A DNA stretch of 7,687 nucleotides from a bacterium. GTDB taxonomy: Bacteria > KSB1 > UBA2214. The DNA lies in contig JAKQKF010000508.1 in NCBI GenBank assembly GCA_029560815.1, positions 1-7,687 of the forward strand, written 5' to 3'. Shown piece after piece: positions 1 to 6,087 of this stretch. The translations under genes were made by a program, and so were the position numbers. Each line of letters opens with the position of its first letter. Positions within the stretch are counted from its first letter, which is position 1. Under the pieces are notes generated by a model that worked only from the letters and a program-made list of their open reading frames with translations, was not told the origin of the DNA and made no database searches.

Positions 1-927
1 CGGCACCATGGCGCTGTGCTCATCGCCAAGAGCCGGCTGGCGAGCGGTTCCCCCGCCTTCCCGGCCGCCCACATCGATTTCAGCCTGCGCCATGACCTGC
101 TCAAGGAGGGTACACCCCGGAATCTCAACGCCTCCGCAAGCACCAGCGCCCTCGCCTACACCCCAAAAACCTGGCAGGAGACCACCGCCAAGATATCAGC
201 CAATCTGGCCGGCAAAGGCCCGGACTGGCTTTTCAATGGCTATCTCAACTACGGCAGCAACGTCAAATTCCCGACTATCCTGCAGCAAATCAGCGCCCCC
301 TACTTCACTGCCGCCGCCAAAAACCTCGAACCGGAGAGAAACCGCACTTCCGAAATCGGCTTTGAATTCACCCGGGATCTCCGTGACATCCCCTCCCTTT
401 ACGGCTGGCGGATCGAAGCCAATATCTTCCGGACCTATTACGACACCAAACTCAGGCCCTATTACAGCCGCGGCTACACCTTCGCCTTTTACGAGACCCT
501 TGCGGATGCCCAAATCACCGGCTATGAAGGCAAAATGACCGCCTTTCTCGCCAGGAAAAAGATCACAGCGGCTCTCGGACTCGCCCGCTATGCCATTCCG
601 GAAAAAGCGGCTTTTCCCTTCAAGTCGGAGAACAAGGTTACCCTGGAACTGCGCATCGATCATGCCGGCTTCGCTTTCGACACCTTCCTCTTCCGGGAGA
701 GCGAGCAGGTGGGCTGGAGCAGGCTGGATGTCAATGACTTTGCTGAAATCACCCTGCCCGGCCGCACCGATCTGGACCTCCACCTCAGCAAGAGCATTCC
801 GCTCTCCCGCTTTGAACTCCTCACCAGCGTGAGCGCCCGCAACCTTCTGGCCGGCGATGACGAAGAACTCTCGGGACTGGCTCTGCGCGACCGCCGCTTC
901 TATCTGACCCTGGGTCTGCAATATTGA
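1..927 (+). CDS. TonB-dependent outer-membrane receptor, C-terminal part (5' end outside window)
   Basis: The frame is open from the first base and encodes 308 residues before a TGA, so the true start and the N-terminal plug domain lie upstream of the window; a GTG at 16 is only an internal codon. The visible part looks like the second half of an outer-membrane beta-barrel: alternating polar and hydrophobic residues with many Tyr, Phe and Trp, the phrase NLEPERNRTSEIGFEF near the middle (receptors of this family typically have a 'L.PE....E.G' strand here), then SARNLLAGDDE and a last strand RRFYLTLGLQY ending in an aromatic residue, as expected for recognition by the BAM assembly machinery. 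Family knowledge: such receptors import siderophores, cobalamin, glycans or other ligands using TonB energy. The ligand cannot be read from this fragment. A lipoprotein gene follows after 12 bases, suggesting co-transcription. A non-TonB barrel is possible but less likely. Confidence 0.8.
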   Translation, partial: RHHGAVLIAKSRLASGSPAFPAAHIDFSLRHDLLKEGTPRNLNASASTSALAYTPKTWQETTAKISANLAGKGPDWLFNGYLNYGSNVKFPTILQQISAPYFTAAAKNLEPERNRTSEIGFEFTRDLRDIPSLYGWRIEANIFRTYYDTKLRPYYSRGYTFAFYETLADAQITGYEGKMTAFLARKKITAALGLARYAIPEKAAFPFKSENKVTLELRIDHAGFAFDTFLFRESEQVGWSRLDVNDFAEITLPGRTDLDLHLSKSIPLSRFELLTSVSARNLLAGDDEELSGLALRDRRFYLTLGLQY

Positions 928-930
928 GGG
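926..930 (+). promoter_or_regulatory. Ribosome binding site overlapping the receptor stop codon
   Basis: GAGGG begins inside the TGA stop of the receptor gene (925-927) and lies nine bases before the ATG at 940. This supports the chosen lipoprotein start and suggests that the two genes are translated from one message. Confidence 0.5.
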
Positions 931-939
931 CATCCCAAC

Positions 940-1809
940 ATGTCTGCCAATAACCTGAAACCGCTACTTTTCATCCTCGCCGCTGCGCTGGCCGCCGGTT
1001 GCTCCTGCACCGAAAATCCCTTCTCGGACGACGACAAAATCACGCCGGTCAACCGGATGCTGAGCGGTCAGGTGCGTCTCAACGACGGCAGTTCACCCGC
1101 CGGAACATTCATCTGGCTGGAGGCCCTCAACCTCACCACTCGCTGTGAACCGAACGGCACCTTCAAACTTGTGCTGCCCTCCGCGTCCGCCCAGCCGGGT
1201 GGCGGTCTGACCGGCGAGTATGCGCTCTATTTCTATATGGCCAATTACCGCCTGGCCTCCCGCAAAATCTTTCTCCGCGCCGGCATGATCCAGCCCGGCA
1301 CCGGCGGTATCGACAGCAAGGGCAAGATAATCGAGAAAATTCTGCTGACCAAACTGGTTACCATCGCCACCCGCATCGTGCCCGCCTTCATCACCCGCGC
1401 TGCCGACATCCTGGTCGTTGTACATCTGGATCTCCAGGGTCTCGAAAGCTCCGTTTCCTGCGGCCTCCCCACCATCGTCCTGAAACAGCAGGTACTGCTC
1501 AACGGCTTTCTCCTGCAAAGCCAGACCAGTCCCGAATCTGTCTACCCGGTCGTACCCTACCCGGATCATGCCCGGCCCCTCAATTTTCTTCCCGCCCCGC
1601 TGGACCCGCTCTCCTACAGATGCGACTGCATCCTCCCGGCCGGCATGCTGGCCGCGGGCCGCTATGCGGTGATTCCCTACATCGTCATCCGCCAGAGCGG
1701 CCTCCCGGAACCGCTGCTCACAGCTCTTGGACCATCCCCGGAATCCTTCGATGCGCGTTATCTGGCCATGCCCTTCATCCGCAGCTGCGCCACACTCGTC
1801 GTCGAATAG
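940..1809 (+). CDS. Lipoprotein of unknown function with a carboxypeptidase-regulatory-like N-terminal domain
   Basis: A 289-residue protein. Residues 1-20 form a lipoprotein signal: a Lys at position 7, a hydrophobic run LLFILAAALAA, and the lipobox A-A-G-C with the lipidated Cys at 21. Ser at +2 does not resemble an inner-membrane retention signal, so the outer membrane is likely if this lineage follows the E. coli rule. Residues about 40-80 (LSGQVRLNDGSSPAGTFIWL, then CEPNGTFKLVLP) resemble the start of a carboxypeptidase-regulatory-like or CNA-B-type beta-sandwich, a fold common in surface proteins. The rest is not recognised. Six further cysteines (23, 69, 174, 228, 230, 283) could form disulfides in the periplasm, including a C-D-C pair at 228-230. 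The gene follows the TonB-dependent receptor by 12 bases, so it may act with that receptor as a ligand-binding or accessory lipoprotein. This is inference; no enzymatic motif is visible. Confidence 0.75.
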   Translation: MSANNLKPLLFILAAALAAGCSCTENPFSDDDKITPVNRMLSGQVRLNDGSSPAGTFIWLEALNLTTRCEPNGTFKLVLPSASAQPGGGLTGEYALYFYMANYRLASRKIFLRAGMIQPGTGGIDSKGKIIEKILLTKLVTIATRIVPAFITRAADILVVVHLDLQGLESSVSCGLPTIVLKQQVLLNGFLLQSQTSPESVYPVVPYPDHARPLNFLPAPLDPLSYRCDCILPAGMLAAGRYAVIPYIVIRQSGLPEPLLTALGPSPESFDARYLAMPFIRSCATLVVE

Positions 1810-1846
1810 CCGCACCATACCCTCCGCAAATTGAAGGGCACGCACC

Positions 1847-1852
1847 TATACT
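1847..1852 (+). promoter_or_regulatory. Possible -10 element upstream of the flippase gene
   Basis: TATACT matches five of six bases of the sigma-70 -10 consensus and lies in the 102-base gap between the lipoprotein and flippase genes, 59 bases before the flippase start. No good -35 box sits 16-18 bases upstream: TTGAAG at 1831-1836 is only 10 bases away. The gap shows no terminator-like hairpin with a T-tract. The call is weak and based on a single hexamer. Confidence 0.2.
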
Positions 1853-1900
1853 ATTAGAAACCTGGCACCACCCGGGCCCGATTGCAGCAGGCCGACTCAC

Positions 1901-1905
1901 AAGGA
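1901..1905 (+). promoter_or_regulatory. Ribosome binding site that decides the flippase start
   Basis: AAGGA ends six bases before the ATG at 1912. In-frame alternatives are a TTG at 1882 and an ATG at 1906. The site lies inside the extended frame and abuts the ATG at 1906, so only 1912 has normal spacing. Confidence 0.65.
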
Positions 1906-1911
1906 ATGTGC

Positions 1912-3405
1912 ATGTCCATAAAACAAAAGGCTATCCACGGTGTTCTCTGGACGGGCATCGCCAAGGCAAGCATGCAGATCGTCCTTTTCCTTCTCATGCT
2001 GGTCCTGGCGCGCCTGCTCTCTCCGGAGGACTTTGGCATCGTCGGTATGGCCGCCATCGTCACCGTGGCCATCTCCATGGTCAACGACCGCGGCCTTGGA
2101 ACAGCGATCATTCAAAAAAGCTCCCTCAGCCAGGAACACCTCTCCTCGGTCTTCTGGGGCGGAATCGCCTTCAGTTTTCTCCTTTTTAGCGCGACCATTC
2201 TCGCCTCTTACCCCATGGCCCTCTTTTTCAGGAATCCCCTCGTCCAGCCGGTGGTGGCAGTGCAGGCGGCGGGGTTTGTCATCGGCTCTTTGGGTATTGT
2301 CCAGAAATCGATTCTGAACAAGGATCTCGAATTCAAAAAACTCGCCGTGATGGAGGTCGTCTCCTCAGTGGCCAGCGGCATCGTCTCCATCACTCTCGCC
2401 TTGATGCGTTTCGGGGTCTGGAGTCTGGTCATCGGCGCTCTGGTGCGCGACGGCGTCAACGTCTTCCTGGTCTGGATCTACTGCCGCTGGCGCCCCCGCT
2501 TTTTCTTCTCGTGGCGTCAGTTCAAAGAGCTCTTCTCTTTCAGCGCCAATGTTCTCGGCAATGATGTCGTCTCCTACGCCGTCACCAATATGGACGTCGT
2601 CATCATCGGCCGCATGCTGGGCACTGAAGCCCTCGGGTACTACACCCTCGCCCTCAACCTGGTCAAGATGCCGGTGCAGCGGCTCTCGGGCGTTGTCTCC
2701 AAGGTCGCCTTTCCCGCCTTCTCGGCCATCCAGGATGACATGAAAAAACTGCGCAAGGGCTTTCTCAAAGCCTCGGCCGTACTCTCCCTGATTATTTTCC
2801 CCCTGCTCCTCGGACTGGCCCTCTTTGCGCGGGAATTCATCACCCTCTTCATGGGGGCCAAATGGATGCCGATGGCCACGCCCCTGATCATCCTGGTACC
2901 GATGGGGCTCGCCAAATCAGTGGGAGTCATCCGCTGGCCGGCCCTGATGGCGCTTGGCCGGCCGGACGTCGAGCTGAAATGGAACCTCGCCTATATTTTG
3001 CCCCTCGCGGCCTGCATCTATTTCGGCGCGCGGCTGAGCCTTGCAGGAGCGGCCGCGGGCATCTCCCTGCTTCTGGTACTCACCTTTCCGCTGGTGCAGA
3101 CCATCTCGGACCGCATCATCCGTCTGGGGGACCGCGAGTTTTATCTCTCCATCGCTCCGGCCGCAGTGGCCGGCGGGACCATGGTCCTGCTGACCCTTCT
3201 GGCCAAAACGTATCTGCTGCCGCTGATTTCCGCCAACACCCTCTTTCTTTTTGTCGCCGGACTCTTCTTCGCCGCCGTTGTCTATCTGGCAGTGCTCTTC
3301 GCTGCGGCGCGCCCCCTCCTGCGGGATCTCGCGGGCTTTCTCCGTTCGGGAAACGACAAGGGGAGCGGGCGCCGGAATGACGCTGACGCAGAAACCAAGC
3401 TCTAA
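1912..3405 (+). CDS. Wzx-type polysaccharide flippase, MOP superfamily (WzxC-like)
   Basis: A 497-residue, strongly hydrophobic protein with about 12-14 predicted membrane helices by eye, the usual size for polysaccharide flippases. The N-terminus (MSIKQKAIHGVLWTG, then LARLLSPEDFGIVG at about 32-45) is the classic opening of the polysaccharide-biosynthesis branch of the MOP superfamily. The central stretch NMDVVIIGRMLG followed by TEALGYYTLA (226-246) is highly typical of the WzxC/Polysacc_synt_3 subgroup. Family role: moving lipid-linked oligosaccharide units across the inner membrane for exopolysaccharide, capsule or O-antigen assembly. The last 20 or so residues are polar and low in complexity (RSGNDKGSGRRNDADAETKL) and probably cytoplasmic. 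I chose the ATG at 1912 because AAGGA sits six bases before it. It is followed after 45 bases by the asparagine-synthetase-like gene, a common companion in surface-glycan loci. The transported glycan cannot be inferred. Confidence 0.9.
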   Translation: MSIKQKAIHGVLWTGIAKASMQIVLFLLMLVLARLLSPEDFGIVGMAAIVTVAISMVNDRGLGTAIIQKSSLSQEHLSSVFWGGIAFSFLLFSATILASYPMALFFRNPLVQPVVAVQAAGFVIGSLGIVQKSILNKDLEFKKLAVMEVVSSVASGIVSITLALMRFGVWSLVIGALVRDGVNVFLVWIYCRWRPRFFFSWRQFKELFSFSANVLGNDVVSYAVTNMDVVIIGRMLGTEALGYYTLALNLVKMPVQRLSGVVSKVAFPAFSAIQDDMKKLRKGFLKASAVLSLIIFPLLLGLALFAREFITLFMGAKWMPMATPLIILVPMGLAKSVGVIRWPALMALGRPDVELKWNLAYILPLAACIYFGARLSLAGAAAGISLLLVLTFPLVQTISDRIIRLGDREFYLSIAPAAVAGGTMVLLTLLAKTYLLPLISANTLFLFVAGLFFAAVVYLAVLFAAARPLLRDLAGFLRSGNDKGSGRRNDADAETKL

Positions 3406-3413
3406 TCAGTAAC

Positions 3414-3429
3414 ACGGGATCACTCCCGT
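3414..3429. other. Small stem-loop between flippase and asparagine-synthetase-like genes
   Basis: ACGGGA and TCCCGT form a perfect 6-bp stem around the loop TCAC, in the 45-base gap and 10 bases before the GGAG ribosome binding site (3440-3443) of the next gene. No T-tract follows, so it is not a standard intrinsic terminator. It could limit read-through, stabilise the mRNA or have no function. Confidence 0.35.
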
Positions 3430-3450
3430 TCACCCACCCGGAGCCTGATC

Positions 3451-5253
3451 ATGTTTTTCAGCTGTTATTTGGGGAAAAAAGGGAATAACGCGCAGTGGCA
3501 AGCCGCCTTGACTGACCATGCCCGGTGGCTCGGCCTGTTCGTGCATGTGGAATCCCGCCCTTGCGGTGAGGAAGATATTTTCTCCGCGGCCTGGCTCACG
3601 CCATCCGCGGAGCCCGGCTTTTGGCCGATCAGGAAAACGCCGGAAGAGTGGAGTTGTTCAACCGATACCGGCCTGGCGGACGAGGCAGCCCTGACTGCAG
3701 AGATCGGACGGGCGCAAAAATCCGGGCCCTTCACCTATCCGGACAGCCCCCTCATCAGCTTTAATTTTTCAACCGGCGCCCTGCGCATCGCGGTGCCACC
3801 AACCGCGCCGGAGCAATGCTATATCGCCGTAGACCATTGCGGCCTGGTGATGGCCAATGATCTCCGTCTGCTGCGGCGCTGGAAACCGTGTCCGCTGAAC
3901 CCCGCCGCGGTCTATGCGCTTTTGCAATTTCGCGCCATTCCCCCGGCCCTGTCACTCTACTCGGGCATCGAACGCATCCCCAATGGCCATCAGCTCATTG
4001 GGCGCGCCGGCGAAACCAAAACCGCTTTTAGCCCCTTCTTTTTCCCGGCCCGCGCTGATGGCCGGGCTGAGATGGGTCATATCAGCGAAGAGGAGGCCCT
4101 GCGCAGATTCCAGGAACGGCTGGATGAAAACCTGCAGAATCTGCCCACACCCGCGCTCCTCTTCTTCAGCGGCGGTGTCGACTCGACCCTCCTCGCCGCC
4201 CGCTTCGCAACACTCGGGCGCAGAGAGGTCCAGCTGATCAATTTCTCTTTCGGGCCTGACGACACTGAAGCCCAACTTGCGCTTGACATGGCTGCGCTTC
4301 TCGGCCTGCCCATCGAACAGTTCACCTATCATGAGGAGGAGTTCCCCGGGATGCTGGCCCGCATCGGCAAGGAGTTCTCCTTCCCCTTCGGAGACTCCTC
4401 CGCCATCCCTGTCAATCTGATGATCCACGCCATCCTGCCCCGATTTGGCTCGGTGTCCACGGTCATCGAAGGGGTGGGCCCCGATCAGACCTTCGGCGCC
4501 AAGCTGCAGGATAAAAAGTGGGGATGGGCGGAGAATATGCCCGCGATCGTGAGAGGGGCTGCTTCAGCGGCCTACAAAGGGATGGGGCTGTGGAAAAAAG
4601 AGAGCCCGGCGGGCACCATGACCAATATACTGCGCAAACGTTGGCAAATGCCGCGGCACCAGGCCCAGATCATGGCCATCAACGCCCTCGATGCCATCGC
4701 CTACACCATTCCGGCACCGGCTCGGAGCGAACTTGACCGGGCGATACAGCTCCATTACCAGGCCCTCGGGGAGGGACTCGATGCCAACGACCAATCCTGC
4801 CTGGTCAATCTGCTCCATTTTTCCATCGGCACTGTCTGCGCCAAGTCCACCGATCTCTACCGCATGCACGGCCTGCGACCGGTCAATCCCTTTATGGCCA
4901 GGGAGGTGCTCGAACTGAGCTTCTCCCTGCCCCACCACGTGCGCTGCGCCAACGGAGAGAGTAAATCCCTTCTTAAGAAGATGGTAACACGCAGCGTGCC
5001 GCCCGACCTGATCTACCGTCCCAAACAGGGATTCGATCCACCCCTCGCCCGCATGGTCAGACAGCCGGTCATGCGGGACTATCTGCACAGAGTCGTCCTC
5101 AACGAAACCAATCCCCTGCTCGAATATTTGCATAAACCGGTGGTGAAAAAAATGGTGGGGATGATAGAAAAGGGCCAGCGCCTGAGCTACGACGCCTACC
5201 GGTTCATCTGGGTGGTGCTTTTTACCTCGATCTGGCTCGACCAGCAGGACTAG
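3451..5253 (+). CDS. Asparagine-synthetase-like protein with degenerate glutaminase domain
   Basis: A 600-residue protein with the two-domain layout of class B asparagine synthetases. The C-terminal ATP-pyrophosphatase (synthetase) domain is clear: the PP-loop SGGVDST at 240-246, EGVGPDQTFGA at 340-350 where AsnB has the GEG-x-DE-x-FGGY motif, and RPKQGFDPP at 523-531 where relatives have a K-x-GF segment. The N-terminal domain keeps the downstream outline of the Ntn-type glutaminase (AVDHCGLVMANDLRLL at about 126-141, SGIERIPNGHQL at 171-182), but it begins MFFS instead of MC-G, so the Cys2 nucleophile is absent. The protein therefore probably cannot hydrolyse glutamine and may use free ammonia, another amine, or only an adenylation step. 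Beside a flippase, a plausible job is amidation of a sugar acid or peptide in a surface glycan, not housekeeping asparagine synthesis. GGAG at 3440-3443, seven bases before the ATG, supports the start. The stop overlaps the convergent gene. Beta-lactam-synthetase-like chemistry is a more remote alternative. Confidence 0.85.
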   Translation: MFFSCYLGKKGNNAQWQAALTDHARWLGLFVHVESRPCGEEDIFSAAWLTPSAEPGFWPIRKTPEEWSCSTDTGLADEAALTAEIGRAQKSGPFTYPDSPLISFNFSTGALRIAVPPTAPEQCYIAVDHCGLVMANDLRLLRRWKPCPLNPAAVYALLQFRAIPPALSLYSGIERIPNGHQLIGRAGETKTAFSPFFFPARADGRAEMGHISEEEALRRFQERLDENLQNLPTPALLFFSGGVDSTLLAARFATLGRREVQLINFSFGPDDTEAQLALDMAALLGLPIEQFTYHEEEFPGMLARIGKEFSFPFGDSSAIPVNLMIHAILPRFGSVSTVIEGVGPDQTFGAKLQDKKWGWAENMPAIVRGAASAAYKGMGLWKKESPAGTMTNILRKRWQMPRHQAQIMAINALDAIAYTIPAPARSELDRAIQLHYQALGEGLDANDQSCLVNLLHFSIGTVCAKSTDLYRMHGLRPVNPFMAREVLELSFSLPHHVRCANGESKSLLKKMVTRSVPPDLIYRPKQGFDPPLARMVRQPVMRDYLHRVVLNETNPLLEYLHKPVVKKMVGMIEKGQRLSYDAYRFIWVVLFTSIWLDQQD

Positions 5254-5951
5254 ATCTTGAACCCCTTCATCAGGTCGTACTGCTTCAGCATATCAGAGAG
5301 ATAGGTGATCGTGTCCCGTGGCAGCAGGGCGTTGCTCCGCCCGCTCTTCACCCACATCGCAGCCCGGCGCTCGCCGAGGCTGCGCGCCACCAGTGCTCCG
5401 TCCACATCATAGGCGTCGATCAAGGCGGAGAGATAACGGGCGCCGATGCGGATATTGTAGACCGGATTAAGCAGCACCTCGTCCGGCGCGATCCAGTTCA
5501 GATGCTCCGAACGCGCAATGAACGATCCGACCGTAGGGGTCATCTGCATCAGCCCCATGGCACCATAATCCGAGATATACTCCGGATTCCATGTGCCATT
5601 GGTCTCTTTGGTGATCACGGCGCAGAGCAGATCGGGATCCAGGCTGGTGTAGTTGGTGCAGGCATCATAAATCTCCTGCGCGATCTCATACTTGAGATGG
5701 GTGGGCATGATCTGGTTGTACTGGCTGACAATAGCAATGATGCGCTGGATATTGTACTGGCGCACGCTTTCAACGCTCATTGTGGAGTGCATACCCTTGA
5801 TCACCTGCTCGAGCTCATCGATTTTGCGGATATATCGCCTGTTGTAAGCATACTTTATGCCCGCAACCATGATGATGATCAGGGCGAGAGCCGACAATAT
5901 CCACAGTGCTTTCCTGAGATAATCCGACAGCTTGTCCCGTTTATTGGCCAT
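5250..5951 (-). CDS. Membrane-anchored SLT-domain protein (putative lytic murein transglycosylase)
   Basis: A 233-residue protein. After a basic N-terminus, residues about 15-33 (ALWILSALALIIIMVAG) form one membrane anchor, with the rest most likely periplasmic. Residues about 40-60 are charged and could be a short coiled linker. The SLT (family 1 lytic transglycosylase) domain spans about 88-230: DPDLLCAVITKETNG with the expected catalytic Glu at 116, YGAMGLMQMTPTVG at 129-142 matching the G-x-MQ-x-P signature, then NPVYNIRIGARYLSAL at 162-177. Family role: non-hydrolytic cleavage of the MurNAc-GlcNAc bond, yielding a 1,6-anhydro product. Where the family has A-Y-N-A-G-P, this protein reads A-R-S-L-G-E (189-194), so activity or substrate may be altered. 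GGAG on the minus strand (plus-strand 5957-5960), five bases before the ATG, supports the start. The gene converges on the asparagine-synthetase-like gene, sharing a CTAG at the stops, and is divergent from the glycosyltransferase. Confidence 0.85.
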   Translation of the reverse strand: MANKRDKLSDYLRKALWILSALALIIIMVAGIKYAYNRRYIRKIDELEQVIKGMHSTMSVESVRQYNIQRIIAIVSQYNQIMPTHLKYEIAQEIYDACTNYTSLDPDLLCAVITKETNGTWNPEYISDYGAMGLMQMTPTVGSFIARSEHLNWIAPDEVLLNPVYNIRIGARYLSALIDAYDVDGALVARSLGERRAAMWVKSGRSNALLPRDTITYLSDMLKQYDLMKGFKI

Positions 5952-5987
5952 CTCTGCTCCATCCCGATTGATGGTTCGATTTAGTGT

Positions 5988-6016
5988 AAAATAAGCAAAT
6001 CTTGCTCATCAATCAA
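5988..6016 (-). promoter_or_regulatory. Possible sigma-70-like promoter for the SLT-domain gene
   Basis: Read on the minus strand, TTGATT (plus-strand 6011-6016) and TATTTT (plus-strand 5988-5993) are separated by exactly 17 bases; each matches four of six consensus bases. The site lies in the AT-rich part of the divergent region, about 37 bases upstream of the SLT-domain start codon. On the plus strand, TAAAAT at 5987-5992 is a possible -10 for the rightward gene, but it has no matching -35. Confidence 0.3.
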
Positions 6017-6042
6017 CGCTTTTCATCATTTTCCGGTTGTGA

Positions 6043-6060
6043 CCGGCGGCACACCGCCGG
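6043..6060. other. GC-rich hairpin in the divergent intergenic region
   Basis: CCGGCGG and CCGCCGG form a perfect 7-bp all-GC stem around the loop CACA. The hairpin lies 27 bases before the chosen ATG of the glycosyltransferase gene and only 9 bases before an alternative TTG start. No T-tract follows on either strand, so it does not look like an intrinsic terminator. It could be a 5'-leader structure that affects translation, or a protein-binding inverted repeat. Confidence 0.4.
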
Positions 6061-6087
6061 GAAAATCCCTTGCTTGTTTCCGCAATT

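Noticed and set aside
196..933. Long open frame on the minus strand opposite the receptor gene
   Set aside because: It is a shadow of the GC-biased receptor codons: the composition is Gly/Ala/Glu-rich with no domain motifs, while the plus frame has clear barrel features.
1093..1845. 250-residue minus-strand frame opposite the lipoprotein
   Set aside because: It is rich in Gly, Asp and Gln with no motif, and the opposite strand encodes a credible signal peptide and lipobox. It is an antisense shadow.
1620..2189. 189-residue plus-strand frame bridging the lipoprotein and flippase genes
   Set aside because: It overlaps both genes out of frame, is rich in His, Arg, Pro and Gly, and has no recognisable family; the flippase frame is certain.
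4564..5133. 189-residue minus-strand frame opposite the synthetase domain
   Set aside because: The plus frame carries conserved synthetase motifs through this stretch, and the minus frame has no independent start signal or motif.
5502..5984. 160-residue plus-strand frame opposite the SLT-domain gene
   Set aside because: The minus strand has the SLT catalytic motifs, a membrane anchor and a good ribosome binding site; the plus frame is a His/Ile/Asp-rich shadow.
6043..6060. Intrinsic terminator at the GC hairpin
   Set aside because: The stem is strong, but neither strand has a run of T residues after it, and it lies upstream of both divergent genes where no transcript needs to end.
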